Positions 1 to 7,421 of a stretch of DNA of 12,204 nt are shown here, in pieces; the stretch's first letter is position 1; every line of letters starts with the position of its first letter. The DNA is from Methanosarcinales archaeon (GTDB taxonomy: Archaea > Halobacteriota > Syntropharchaeia > Alkanophagales > Methanospirareceae). A model generated the notes under the pieces. It was not told the origin of the DNA, searched no databases, and saw only the letters and a list, made by a program, of their open reading frames with translations. Made by a program: the position numbers and the translations under genes. The stretch lies in contig WJOV01000142.1 of the NCBI GenBank assembly GCA_009618475.1, positions 1-12,204 of the forward strand. Reading direction: 5' to 3'.

Positions 1-2082
1 CGGGCGGTGAGAAGCAGTGCAACGGCGGAGGACCTGCCGACAGCGAGTTTCGCGGGACAGCAAGAGACGTATCTGAATGTAAGAGGGGAGGGAGAACTGG
101 TGGGAAAGGTAATGGAATGTTTTGCCTCTTTATTCACTAACAGGGCAATATCCTACCGTGTGGATAAAGGATTTGACCATCTCAGCGTCTATCTCTCGGT
201 TGGCGTGCAGAAGATGGTTCGCTCGGATTTAGCGTCTGCCGGAGTTACGTTTTCGATAGATACGGAATCCGGTTTCAAAGATGCGGTTTACATTACCGGT
301 GCATACGGTTTAGGGGAGAACGTGGTGCAAGGAACCGTAAATCCCGACCAGTTTTATGTTTTCAAGCCGACATTAAAGGAAGGATTTAGACCGATTGTGG
401 AGAAGAAGCTGGGGACAAAGGGGAAGAAACTGGTTTATAAAGAAAAAGGGACGGGGACCAAGCAAAAAAAAGTGGAAAAAGAAGAGCAAAGAAGGTTTGT
501 GCTGACTGATGATGAGGTGCTCACGCTCGCAAGGTGGGCGTGCATTATCGAGGAGCATTATGGGACACCGATGGATATTGAATGGGCAAAGGATGGAAGA
601 ACCAATGAACTTTTCGTGGTTCAGGCGAGACCGGAAACGGTGCATTCGCAGAAAGACGTTGCCTCGTCCGAGACTTACGTGCTGGAAGAGGATATTGAGT
701 TGCTTAACGAAGAAGGAAGGCTGTTAGTCAGCGGAGAGGCTGTTGGCACTAAAATCGGGTATGGTGAGGTAACGGTAATAGAAAGCGCCAGCGATATCCA
801 TAAATTCAAGCCCGGGCAGGTTCTGGTGACAAACATGACGGACCCGGATTGGGAGCCGATAATGAAAATAGCAGGTGCAATCGTGGCGAACAGGGGAGGA
901 AGGACATGCCATGCCGCTATAATTTCACGCGAACTCGGAATACCCTGTGTAATCGGGACAGTTAAGGGGACGAGGGTTTTAAAAGGTGCAAAAGACGTTA
1001 CGGTAGATTGCTCAGGAGGCGTAGGAAGAATATACGAAGGGAAGTTGAAATACCGGATAGATAAACTGGCACTGGACAAACTTCCAAGACCACGTACACG
1101 GATAATGATGAACGCGGGGGTACCGGAAAACGCATTTGTTCAAGGTCAAATTCCGAATGATGGAGTGGGTTTAGCCCGGGAGGAATTCATAATTAATTCC
1201 TATATAGGCATACACCCGCAGGCACTGATAGAATACGAGGAATTAAAGAAAAGGGCGATGGAAGAAGAAGACAGGAAGATAGCTAAGGTAATTAAAGAGA
1301 TAGACAAGAGAAGCGCATCGTATGAGGACAAAGTGCAATTCTTCATTGACAACTTAGCAAGGGGAATAGGAAAGATAGCAGCGGGATTTTATCCAAACGA
1401 GGTGATAGTGCGATTATCGGATTTCAAAACAAACGAGTATGGTAATTTAATTGGCGGGTATCTTTACGAGCCGAAAGAAAGTAATCCAATGATAGGGTGG
1501 AGGGGAGCCTCGCGTTATTATGACGATAAATTCAAGCCTGCATTCAGGTTAGAATGCGAAGCGATAAAGAAAGTGAGGGAAGAGATGGGGCTGACCAACG
1601 TTAAGGTGATGGTTCCGTTTTGCAGAACGCCGGAAGAAGGAAGAAAGGTAATAAGAACAATGGAGGAGTTCGGATTGAAACAGGGTGAAAATGGATTGGA
1701 AGTGTACGTGATGTGTGAGATACCGTCAAACGTTATTTTGGCGGATGAATTTGCGGATGTGTTTGATGGGTTCAGCATAGGGTCGAACGACCTGACGCAA
1801 CTGACGCTGGGCTTGGATAGGGATTCTGACCTGGTAGCACACTTATTCGACGAGCGGAACGAGGCGGTGAAAAGGCTGGTGAAGCACGTCATAAAAGTTG
1901 CGCATGAACACGAGCCAAGGAGGAAGATAGGGATTTGCGGACAGGCGCCGAGCGATTTCCCGGAATTTGCAGAGTTTCTGGTGGAATGTGGAATAGATTC
2001 GATGTCTCTGAACCCGGATGCGATAATATCCACGAGGTTTAATGTTGCGGAAGTGGAGAAGCGGATTGAAAATAAAAAATAG
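1..2082 (+). CDS. ppsA: Phosphoenolpyruvate synthase (pyruvate, water dikinase), 5' partial
   Basis: This enzyme makes PEP, AMP and phosphate from pyruvate, ATP and water, the entry step of gluconeogenesis in the cytoplasm. The reading frame is open to the left edge and the first residues (RAVRSSATAEDLP) are an internal PpsA motif of the ATP-grasp domain, so the start lies outside the window and roughly the first hundred residues are missing. Three domains follow in order: the rest of the nucleotide-binding domain (to about residue 220 of the visible part), the swivelling phosphohistidine domain with the motif GGRTCHAAIISRELGIP carrying the catalytic His, and the C-terminal TIM-barrel PEP/pyruvate domain with GSNDLTQLTLGLDRDS and the catalytic Cys in CGQAPSD. 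All key motifs are intact. It ends 27 bases before rpo7, on the same strand. The related pyruvate phosphate dikinase is less likely given the PpsA-style SSATAEDLP and SNDLTQ motifs. Confidence 0.96.
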   Translation, partial: RAVRSSATAEDLPTASFAGQQETYLNVRGEGELVGKVMECFASLFTNRAISYRVDKGFDHLSVYLSVGVQKMVRSDLASAGVTFSIDTESGFKDAVYITGAYGLGENVVQGTVNPDQFYVFKPTLKEGFRPIVEKKLGTKGKKLVYKEKGTGTKQKKVEKEEQRRFVLTDDEVLTLARWACIIEEHYGTPMDIEWAKDGRTNELFVVQARPETVHSQKDVASSETYVLEEDIELLNEEGRLLVSGEAVGTKIGYGEVTVIESASDIHKFKPGQVLVTNMTDPDWEPIMKIAGAIVANRGGRTCHAAIISRELGIPCVIGTVKGTRVLKGAKDVTVDCSGGVGRIYEGKLKYRIDKLALDKLPRPRTRIMMNAGVPENAFVQGQIPNDGVGLAREEFIINSYIGIHPQALIEYEELKKRAMEEEDRKIAKVIKEIDKRSASYEDKVQFFIDNLARGIGKIAAGFYPNEVIVRLSDFKTNEYGNLIGGYLYEPKESNPMIGWRGASRYYDDKFKPAFRLECEAIKKVREEMGLTNVKVMVPFCRTPEEGRKVIRTMEEFGLKQGENGLEVYVMCEIPSNVILADEFADVFDGFSIGSNDLTQLTLGLDRDSDLVAHLFDERNEAVKRLVKHVIKVAHEHEPRRKIGICGQAPSDFPEFAEFLVECGIDSMSLNPDAIISTRFNVAEVEKRIENKK

Positions 2083-2109
2083 GATGAAAACATTGCAGGA
2101 TAAAAGAAG

Positions 2110-2697
2110 ATGTATGTAAAGATAAGAGCGGTTGATGTAGTAAGGGTGCCGCCGGGAAGATTGGGGGACGATTTGCAGGTTGTGGTGAAGGAGGTGTTGC
2201 AGGAGAAGCTGGAAGGGCGAATGGATAAAAAGATAGGGATGTTCATTGCAATACTGGAAGTCATAGATAAGAAAGAAGGGCGGATAATGATAGGAGACGC
2301 GGGCGTTTATTACGAAACGACTTTTGATGCGCTTGTTTTCAGACCAAAAATGCAGGAGATAGTAGAGGGGGATGTGGTGGAGATAGTGGAATTTGGCGCT
2401 TTTGTGGAGATAGGTCCGTTAGATGGGTTGCTGCACATCAGCCAGATTACTGACGAGTATATTTCGTATGATGAGAAGGGAGCGAAACTCATTACCAAGG
2501 ATACGGGCAGGACATTGGGTGAAGGGGATAAGTTGCGAGCAAGAATAGTTGCGATTTCTCTGAACGAACGCGACCCCGGGGACAGCAAGATAGGGTTAAC
2601 GATGAGACAGCCGGGTTTGGGGAAATTTGAGTGGATGGAAGAAGAGAGGGAGAAGGAGAAGGAGAAGAAGGGAGAAGGAAAGAAAGAAGGCGTGTAA
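2110..2697 (+). CDS. rpo7: DNA-directed RNA polymerase subunit Rpo7 (RpoE')
   Basis: This is the archaeal counterpart of eukaryotic Rpb7. With Rpo4 it forms the stalk of RNA polymerase, which binds emerging RNA and helps promoter opening. The 195-residue protein has the usual two-part architecture. The N-terminal domain (about residues 1-80) starts MYVKIRAVDVVRVPPGRLG and contains TFDALVFRPKMQEIVEGDV. The C-terminal S1/OB RNA-binding domain follows, with VVEIVEFGAFVEIGPLDGLL and HISQITDEY. The last ~20 residues are a Lys/Glu-rich tail, common in this family. The ATG lies 27 bases after the ppsA stop without a strong Shine-Dalgarno, and spt4 follows 32 bases later. The Rpo7-Spt4-S24e-S27ae order is a widespread archaeal cluster, which supports the call. 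Confidence 0.96.
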   Translation: MYVKIRAVDVVRVPPGRLGDDLQVVVKEVLQEKLEGRMDKKIGMFIAILEVIDKKEGRIMIGDAGVYYETTFDALVFRPKMQEIVEGDVVEIVEFGAFVEIGPLDGLLHISQITDEYISYDEKGAKLITKDTGRTLGEGDKLRARIVAISLNERDPGDSKIGLTMRQPGLGKFEWMEEEREKEKEKKGEGKKEGV

Positions 2698-2729
2698 AAA
2701 CCTTTCTTTTGAATTTTGTAAAAAGTGTG

Positions 2730-2915
2730 ATGGAAAAAGCGTGTAGGGATTGTCATAGGATTATTGGAAGTGAAAAATCGGTATGCAAATGCGGCTCTAA
2801 TTCAATCAGCAAGGACTGGAGTGGGTATGTGGTGATTATAGATGCGGAAGGGTCGGAGATAGCGAAGAAAGTGGGGATAGATAAAGAGGGGCGGTATGCC
2901 TTGAAGGTTCGGTAA
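2730..2915 (+). CDS. spt4: Transcription elongation factor Spt4 (RpoE'')
   Basis: Spt4 is a small zinc-binding partner of Spt5 (NusG homologue) that keeps elongating RNA polymerase processive. The 61-residue product starts MEKACRDCHRIIG and contains the family core KDWSGYVVIID and GSEIAKKVGIDKEGRYAL. I chose the ATG at 2730 because the family begins with a short leader before the first CxxC. An upstream in-frame ATG would add 33 residues of Glu/Lys/Arg-rich sequence overlapping the end of rpo7. The first zinc knuckle is CRDC (C5, C8), but the second reads C-K-C-G (C19, C21), one residue shorter than the usual CPxCG. rps24e follows 11 bases downstream. Confidence 0.93.
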   Translation: MEKACRDCHRIIGSEKSVCKCGSNSISKDWSGYVVIIDAEGSEIAKKVGIDKEGRYALKVR

Positions 2916-2926
2916 GGAGAAGAAAG

Positions 2927-3259
2927 ATGGAAATAGAGATAACGAATGAGAAGGAGAATCAGTTGTTGAGGAGGAAGGAAGTATTTTTCAGGTTAAAGCA
3001 CGAGGAAGAGAAAGAAAAGAAGGGGGCGTCGCCAAGCAGAGAAGAAGCACGTAATGCGTTAATAAAGAAGCTTCGGTGCAGTCCAAACCTCCTCGTAATA
3101 GATAGGATGGGAACGGAATTCGGGAAGAGGGAAACGGTTGGCTATGCAAAGGTATATGAAAGTGAAGATAGGTTAAGAGAGGTAGAGAGGGAGCACATAA
3201 TAAAGAGGAACTTTGGTAGCCCGGGCGAAGAGAAAGAAGAAGGAGGAGGAGGAGGATAG
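2927..3259 (+). CDS. rps24e: 30S ribosomal protein S24e
   Basis: Ribosomal protein of the small subunit, found in archaea and eukaryotes. The 110-residue product starts MEIEITNEKENQLLRRKEV, followed by the family's SREEARNALIKKL and LLVIDRMGTEFGKRE segments and GYAKVYESEDRL. The C terminus runs into a low-complexity EEKEEGGGGG tail encoded by a GGA-rich tract near 3238-3256. The start is set by a good Shine-Dalgarno (AAGGAG) about 8 bases upstream of the ATG. It lies between spt4 and rps27ae, its normal neighbours in archaea. Confidence 0.95.
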   Translation: MEIEITNEKENQLLRRKEVFFRLKHEEEKEKKGASPSREEARNALIKKLRCSPNLLVIDRMGTEFGKRETVGYAKVYESEDRLREVEREHIIKRNFGSPGEEKEEGGGGG

Positions 3260-3265
3260 AAAAGA

Positions 3266-3445
3266 ATGGCAGCAATCCATAAGTTTTATGAAATGGTAGA
3301 AGGAAAAGGTAAAGGAAAAGCGGGATTAAAGTTGCGTCGGAAGCGGAAGGCATGTCCGAGGTGTGGAGCGGGCGTATTTTTAGCAGAACACGATGACAGG
3401 TATTCCTGTGGAAAATGCGGTTACACCGAGTTCAGGAAGAAATAA
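3266..3445 (+). CDS. rps27ae: 30S ribosomal protein S27ae
   Basis: Zinc-ribbon protein of the archaeal/eukaryotic small ribosomal subunit. The 59-residue ORF begins MAAIHKFYEM, has a very basic middle (LKLRRKRKACPRC) and carries a complete four-cysteine ribbon (CPRCG, then CGKCG), ending FRKK. It starts 6 bases after the rps24e stop, so the two are surely cotranscribed. Its last 14 bases overlap the 3' end of the convergent UPF0179 gene. A T-rich stretch (TTTCTCTTTTT) right after the stop may serve as terminator. Confidence 0.95.
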   Translation: MAAIHKFYEMVEGKGKGKAGLKLRRKRKACPRCGAGVFLAEHDDRYSCGKCGYTEFRKK

Positions 3446-3938
3446 TTTCTCTTTTTACTGCCACCAATTTCAACCCTCGCTCCTTTTTATTTTCGGCCGG
3501 TGCATCGCCTATTACTTCCAGAATTGTGCATCTATCTCCCGCTTTTAGACCTGATGGATGGCATAGCTCAAACAGCTCGTAATCGGTTTCTTCACAATCT
3601 GCGGGTTCAAAAACGATTTTAGAGCCTTTTAAAGCACGTTTCGCATCTATCGCTACTTTTATAGGCGGTTCTATTACTTCTACCACACGCACACCGTCTT
3701 CGTGAATGTAACAATCGTGTTTTATTCCATTTCTTATGTGCTCTATCCGGTACCTTCCGCCAACTTCAAGGTTCGTGCAAGATTTCTTTAATTTACACGA
3801 TTCACATTTCTCCGAAGCTCCTAAAAATATGAATTCATCACCTACATTCGCCAACCTGGCACCAACTAACGTTACGATTCTTCCCTCTTCCATTTCTCCT
3901 TTCGCCTCTCCTTTTAGCCTATCCCATAACCCATTCAT
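3432..3938 (-). CDS. UPF0179 family protein
   Basis: Conserved archaeal protein family of unknown biochemical function. The product has the family signature: IVTLVGARLANVGDEFIF, then a cysteine cluster CESCKLKKSC (C45, C48, C54), then NLEVGGRYRIEHIR and a further Cys in KHDCYIH (C76), and a VRVVEV segment. Four cysteines spaced like this suggest a metal or Fe-S site, which is inference. The first ATG gives 168 residues and starts 2 bases after the egsA stop. An internal ATG (start at 3893, 153 residues) has AAAGGAGAA just before it and matches the family start better, so either start is possible. The 3' end overlaps rps27ae on the opposite strand. Confidence 0.85.
   Translation of the reverse strand: MNGLWDRLKGEAKGEMEEGRIVTLVGARLANVGDEFIFLGASEKCESCKLKKSCTNLEVGGRYRIEHIRNGIKHDCYIHEDGVRVVEVIEPPIKVAIDAKRALKGSKIVFEPADCEETDYELFELCHPSGLKAGDRCTILEVIGDAPAENKKERGLKLVAVKREIISS
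3445..3459 (+). terminator. Possible T-rich terminator after rps27ae
   Basis: The sequence from the rps27ae stop reads AATTTCTCTTTTTACTG, a pyrimidine- and T-rich run on the coding strand. Archaeal RNA polymerase commonly terminates at oligo-T tracts without a hairpin. It lies inside the 3' end of the convergent UPF0179 gene, so its composition may also reflect that gene's coding needs. Tentative. Confidence 0.3.
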
Positions 3939-3940
3939 TT

Positions 3941-5011
3941 TTATTTTATTACACCAGTAACCACCGCGAGTCTTTCTGCCGCTTCATAAGTGAGTCCGGA
4001 ATCGCCCAATATGGTATATCTACCGGGATTTATCTTATGAGCTAAGGTTAGCGCCTCTATTATATGTTCGTCTTTTATGCCCAACTCCTTTGCGGTTGTC
4101 GGAGCGCCTATCTCTTTCAGCACTTCTCGGACTCGCTGCCAGTTCTCGCCATACAAATGTGTCATCATTATGGTTCCGACACCACATTGCTCGCCGTGCA
4201 AAGCAGGTTCTTCCGCTATCATATCTAAAGCATGGCTAAATTTATGTTCAGAACCGGAAGCAGGAGCTGAGGAACCCGCAATGCTTATTGCAACACCACT
4301 GGAAACCAAAGCCTTCACCACCGTCCATACGGACCTTTCGTCTTTATTCCTTATCTCCCTGACGTTCTCCATTATCATATTCGCAGTCATCTCAGAAAGA
4401 GCCGCGGCGTAATTGCTGAACTCTGCATTCTGCAACCGCTGAGCAAGCCGCCAATCGCGTACCGCGGTGTAGTTAGCAATAATATCGCCACAGCCGGCTG
4501 CGGTAAACCTGTAAGGGGCTGAAGATATTATCTCTGTGTCGGCGACAACCGCAAGTGGTGCATGCACCTGCATGGAAACAGGATTACTTCCATCTTTATC
4601 CTTTATAGAAGCCCTTGGCGATACTATTCCGTCATGAGAAGCAATGGTAGGTACGGAAATAAAAGGAATGCCGAGTTCAAAAGAGGCGATTTTCCCGGTA
4701 TCTATGATCGTCCCACCGCCTACGCCGAGCATGAACTTCGTTTTAGTCTCTTTCGCCTCTTCTTTCACTTGCTCTATGCTTTCTCCACTTATAGAACGCA
4801 CTTCTACCAGGTTGACTTCATATCCCGCTTCAGACAAAAGTTCAAGCACCTTCTCCCCTGCTATCTTTCTCGTATGCAAGCCCGTAACTACCATACCCTC
4901 CGTACCCATGCCCAAATGCTTGCACACCGTGCTGATTTCCCCTAAGACGCCATGACCAACTAAAACGTCCCGTGGTAGCTGCATCCATTTTACTTTTTCA
5001 AATGCTTCCAT
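3941..5011 (-). CDS. egsA: sn-Glycerol-1-phosphate dehydrogenase
   Basis: EgsA reduces dihydroxyacetone phosphate to sn-glycerol 1-phosphate with NAD(P)H. This sets the stereochemistry of the archaeal membrane lipid backbone and is a strong archaeal marker. The 356-residue protein is of normal family length. It shows the start VKWMQLPRDVLVGHGVL, the nucleotide-binding GVGGGTIIDTGKIAS (from residue 96), SVPTIASHDGIVSPRASI, and the zinc-site region with D176 in AAGCGDIIANYTAVRDW, the His residues of GSEHKFSHALD and H272 in ALHGEQCGVG. It ends in the motif GRYTILGDSGLT. The family also contains glycerol dehydrogenases and AraM, but the residues around the active site favour EgsA. A TATA-like element lies just upstream. 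UPF0179 follows with no real gap and is probably cotranscribed. Confidence 0.95.
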   Translation of the reverse strand: MEAFEKVKWMQLPRDVLVGHGVLGEISTVCKHLGMGTEGMVVTGLHTRKIAGEKVLELLSEAGYEVNLVEVRSISGESIEQVKEEAKETKTKFMLGVGGGTIIDTGKIASFELGIPFISVPTIASHDGIVSPRASIKDKDGSNPVSMQVHAPLAVVADTEIISSAPYRFTAAGCGDIIANYTAVRDWRLAQRLQNAEFSNYAAALSEMTANMIMENVREIRNKDERSVWTVVKALVSSGVAISIAGSSAPASGSEHKFSHALDMIAEEPALHGEQCGVGTIMMTHLYGENWQRVREVLKEIGAPTTAKELGIKDEHIIEALTLAHKINPGRYTILGDSGLTYEAAERLAVVTGVIK

Positions 5012-5033
5012 TGTTTAGCTTTAATTTATCACC

Positions 5034-5043
5034 ATAATATAAA
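5034..5043 (-). promoter_or_regulatory. TATA-like box for egsA
   Basis: The 35-base gap between the RPA-associated gene and egsA contains, on the minus strand, CATTTATATTATGG. Its TTTATATTAT core is centred about 27 bases upstream of the egsA ATG. That is the distance from a TATA box to a transcription start, so the egsA message would be leaderless or nearly so. No Shine-Dalgarno precedes the ATG, which agrees. egsA and UPF0179 may thus form their own transcription unit within the minus-strand run. Confidence 0.45.
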
Positions 5044-5046
5044 TGA

Positions 5047-5823
5047 TTACTCCTTCACTTCCACCACCTTTACCATTCCAACCTCAGGCTCATAGCATCT
5101 CCCCTCCGCGAAGAGCTCGTCAATTACTTCCTCTATCCATTCTTCCATCAATCCTCGCTTCTTCAACGCATTCGTTAGCTTTACACGTTCCATACTGCTC
5201 TTTTCCGCTTCTTCCAATGCCTCCAAAACCATCTTCTTTGCCGTCTTACTGTAATGCTGCCACATGCCCTTTACGGCGTTTATTGCCACGCTCCCCCATG
5301 AATCCAGTTTATCATCGTCAATCGCATAGTGCTCCACCGCCCCCTTCATCCATTGTTTCTTTGGTAAAGCTAAAGAAAGGTTTAGATTTGAGCGAAGCAG
5401 TTCTATCCTCTCCATAGTCCTCCTTGCAGTATTTAATATCCAATTATCTCTCACATTTTCCTCTACCGGTTCCGCTTCTTCAACCAATATGAGAACCGCT
5501 TTGCTTTTTCCTGCACCTTCACGCACGTGTATGATACCGACAAAAGCCAGGAATTTATTTGATTCCAATCCGATAGCTTTATCCGTGTAGATGTTAAGAG
5601 TAGCCGTAGAGTCGCTTATTTTTATCTTCGTTATCTTCCCTCTTTTCTCCACTTCTTTTACTTCTCCGACACCAAATAACCTATTGCATCTCGCACACGT
5701 GGGAGTGACAAGGAAGGTCTCTTCGTTTTCTTTTACGACAAAGTCGCTTTTCAATAACTCTTCAAAAAACAGCCGGCAGGTAGCGGTGAGGGCAGGCTCG
5801 TGATTCCGTCTTCCTTTTTGCAT
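5047..5823 (-). CDS. RPA-associated OB-fold protein (COG3390-like)
   Basis: The 258-residue protein resembles the archaeal family of RPA-associated proteins that accompany single-stranded DNA-binding RPA. It has an N-terminal segment NHEPALTATCRLFFEEL like the family's REPA...FAEE opening, a CNRLFGVGEVKEVEKRG strand, and an OB-fold core DSTATLNIYTDKA followed by FLAFVGIIHVRE. The C-terminal third (about 160-258) is helical and charged and looks like a winged-helix module (NALKKRGLMEEWIEEVIDEL), which would parallel the C-terminal winged helix of RPA32-type proteins. In archaea the gene normally sits beside an rpa gene, whereas here its neighbours are egsA and the MEMO1 gene. Family assignment rests on motif recall. 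The stop lies just upstream of the egsA TATA-like box, and the start is 12 bases after the MEMO1 stop. Confidence 0.72.
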   Translation of the reverse strand: MQKGRRNHEPALTATCRLFFEELLKSDFVVKENEETFLVTPTCARCNRLFGVGEVKEVEKRGKITKIKISDSTATLNIYTDKAIGLESNKFLAFVGIIHVREGAGKSKAVLILVEEAEPVEENVRDNWILNTARRTMERIELLRSNLNLSLALPKKQWMKGAVEHYAIDDDKLDSWGSVAINAVKGMWQHYSKTAKKMVLEALEEAEKSSMERVKLTNALKKRGLMEEWIEEVIDELFAEGRCYEPEVGMVKVVEVKE

Positions 5824-5835
5824 ATCGAATAAGAA

Positions 5836-6636
5836 TTAAAAAATTATGATTCCGCCATATCCGACAACACTTGACGTATCGCCAATGACGTCCCCGCTTG
5901 TTGCGTATTTTATCAATTTGCCTTCATGAGCACCGAGTTTTTTCGCCGCTTGCATCATCGCAGCTATTGGACCAACGCCACATGCCGTCGAGTTTCGCTC
6001 ATACACCCTGTTGTATAATTTGCTAACATCCAGCTCTTTTATCGCTTCTATCACGTATTCATCTTTCTCCCTCGCTATTCTGTCAGGTTCGTAATGCGTG
6101 AAATCCGAAGATGCAATCACAACTACTTTCTTATCAAATTTAGCAATCGTGTTAGCCAGGTCTTCTCCTACCTCTTTCGTCGTATCCTCATCGTTTAAGC
6201 TCATACAGACAGGGACGAACCGGAAATTTTTATCGAAGCGGAATTGAAGAAAAGGGAGCTGAACTTCTATGGAGTGCTCGTACTTATGCGCAGTTTCATC
6301 CACGTCAATGATTCTTTTTGGCAACGCATCCACAAAGGCTTTGTCCACTTCCACTTCTCCTAAGGGCGTTACCCAGGTATCCACCGAAACGGCAATAAGC
6401 GAGCCCATACATTGATGATTGGGACCAAGAATGACGAAAGTATCAGCTCCAGGTAGTTTGGCATAGACACTCGCTGCTACGCCGCCTGAATACATATATC
6501 CCGCATGAGGAACAACAGCGCCGATAATATTTTCGTTCTCTTCTCTCGTTACACCAGAGAAACATTCTTCCAGTCGTTTTTCCAGGCTGCTTTTTTCTGC
6601 TTCATAAAAAGCACCTGCTACTGCCGCTCTTCTCAT
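5836..6636 (-). CDS. MEMO1 family protein (AmmeMemoRadiSam system protein B)
   Basis: Member of the MEMO1/AmmeMemoRadiSam-B family, related in fold to class III extradiol dioxygenases. The true role in archaea is unsettled. The chosen start gives 266 residues beginning MRRAAVAGAFYEAEK, the canonical family start. A longer ORF extends upstream by 25 residues but would run over the rpsB 3' end, and a GGAGTGGTG stretch precedes the ATG I chose. Metal-binding residues are all present: H44 in VPHAGYMYSG, H74 in LGPNHQ, H181 in ASSDFTHYE and C219 in STACGVGPI. The C terminus has the usual TSGDVIGDTSSVVGYGG. It follows rpsB by 13 bases. rpsB-memo adjacency is widespread in archaea, where a mevalonate kinase gene often comes next; here an RPA-associated gene and egsA follow instead. 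Confidence 0.92.
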   Translation of the reverse strand: MRRAAVAGAFYEAEKSSLEKRLEECFSGVTREENENIIGAVVPHAGYMYSGGVAASVYAKLPGADTFVILGPNHQCMGSLIAVSVDTWVTPLGEVEVDKAFVDALPKRIIDVDETAHKYEHSIEVQLPFLQFRFDKNFRFVPVCMSLNDEDTTKEVGEDLANTIAKFDKKVVVIASSDFTHYEPDRIAREKDEYVIEAIKELDVSKLYNRVYERNSTACGVGPIAAMMQAAKKLGAHEGKLIKYATSGDVIGDTSSVVGYGGIIIF

Positions 6637-6649
6637 TTTCACCACTCCA

Positions 6650-7312
6650 CTATATCTCCGATTCAAAATCATCCACACCGCAATTGAATATGAATTGTTC
6701 TTCTTTACCACCGTCTCTACGATGCCGTTCCCTTAGCAGTTCGCGTGCAAGCAGCCAGTAAACGGTGGCAAGCGCTTTTCTACCCTTGTTATTCGTGGGA
6801 ATGATAAGATCTATATTGGCAGTGGCATTGTTCGTGTCACAGAGCGCCACTACCGGTATGCCGGCGTTCACCGCCTCATTCAAAGCCTGTGCATCGGTCA
6901 TTGGATCGGTCAAGACCAGTATAGAAGGCTCAGTGAAGAAGTCACATTCAGGATTCGTTAAAGTTCCGGGGATAAATCTACCGACTATTGACTTTGTTCC
7001 CGTCACCTCAGCGAACGTGCTTACAGGGTGATGTCCATACTCTCTCGCGGATACAACCAGTATAGAGGAAGGCTCGTAATTAGCTAAAAATCTCGCCGCT
7101 ATCCTCAGTCTTGCATCCATAATTTCTACATTTAACAAATACAACCCATCTGGTCTTGCCTGGTAAATGAATCGCTTCATATCACCTGTTTTTTGCTGCG
7201 TTCCTATGTGGACGCCGCTTGCTAAGTAATCGGGACCCGGTATTAACGTATCCACCTTTTCCTCTTCTGCTCCTTCCCCTTTTTCCTCTTCGTTTTCCTT
7301 TTCTTGCGCCAT
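6650..7312 (-). CDS. rpsB: 30S ribosomal protein S2 (archaeal uS2)
   Basis: Small-subunit ribosomal protein uS2. The 220-residue product has an acidic, Glu/Lys-rich N-terminal extension (about residues 1-20), then the archaeal S2 core: LIPGPDYLASGVHIGTQQKT, the strand VSAREYGHHPVSTFAEVTG, GRFIPGTLTNPECDFFTEPS, LVLTDPMTDAQALNEAVNAG and IPVVALCDTNNATANIDLII. The terminal segment after RERHRRDGGKEEQF is short and acidic. It is the first gene of the minus-strand run and is divergent from ligA across 109 bases of AT-rich DNA that must hold both promoters. Confidence 0.96.
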   Translation of the reverse strand: MAQEKENEEEKGEGAEEEKVDTLIPGPDYLASGVHIGTQQKTGDMKRFIYQARPDGLYLLNVEIMDARLRIAARFLANYEPSSILVVSAREYGHHPVSTFAEVTGTKSIVGRFIPGTLTNPECDFFTEPSILVLTDPMTDAQALNEAVNAGIPVVALCDTNNATANIDLIIPTNNKGRKALATVYWLLARELLRERHRRDGGKEEQFIFNCGVDDFESEI

Positions 7313-7384
7313 ATTTTTGTTTACCTTTTATCCTATCCTCTATCGGATTATCCACTCATCTATTTTCTATCTTTTTTATTCATA

Positions 7385-7395
7385 TTATTTATTAT
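7385..7395 (+). promoter_or_regulatory. AT-rich TATA-like element in the rpsB/ligA divergent gap
   Basis: The gap from 7313 to 7421 is strongly AT-rich. TTATTTATTAT is centred about 31 bases upstream of the ligA ATG, which fits a leaderless ligA message, since no Shine-Dalgarno precedes that ATG (ATATAAACATG). On the other strand the same block (ATAATAAATAA) lies about 75-80 bases upstream of rpsB and could be its TATA element with a short leader. The choice among several AT runs here is uncertain. Confidence 0.3.
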
Positions 7396-7421
7396 CTGTT
7401 TTTGAACTAATTAATATAAAC

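Noticed and set aside
1518..2264. A 248-codon ORF on the minus strand within ppsA and rpo7.
   Set aside because: It is antisense to two well-supported genes with intact motifs and resembles no family.
3238..3256. GGA microsatellite at the end of rps24e as a possible phase-variable tract.
   Set aside because: It is short, codes only a low-complexity tail, and a slip would merely change that tail.
6637..6711. A 25-residue N-terminal extension of the MEMO1 protein.
   Set aside because: It would overlap the rpsB coding end, and the canonical family start MRRAAVAGAFY is at 6636.
7317..7421. A 35-codon hydrophobic N-terminal extension of LigA that could be read as a membrane anchor.
   Set aside because: It is very AT-rich intergenic sequence. 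LigA families start at the equivalent of the ATG at 7422, and the region must hold the promoters.
7313..7421. Possible tRNA or small RNA gene in the divergent gap.
   Set aside because: The stretch is AT-rich with no cloverleaf or stable hairpin that I could see.
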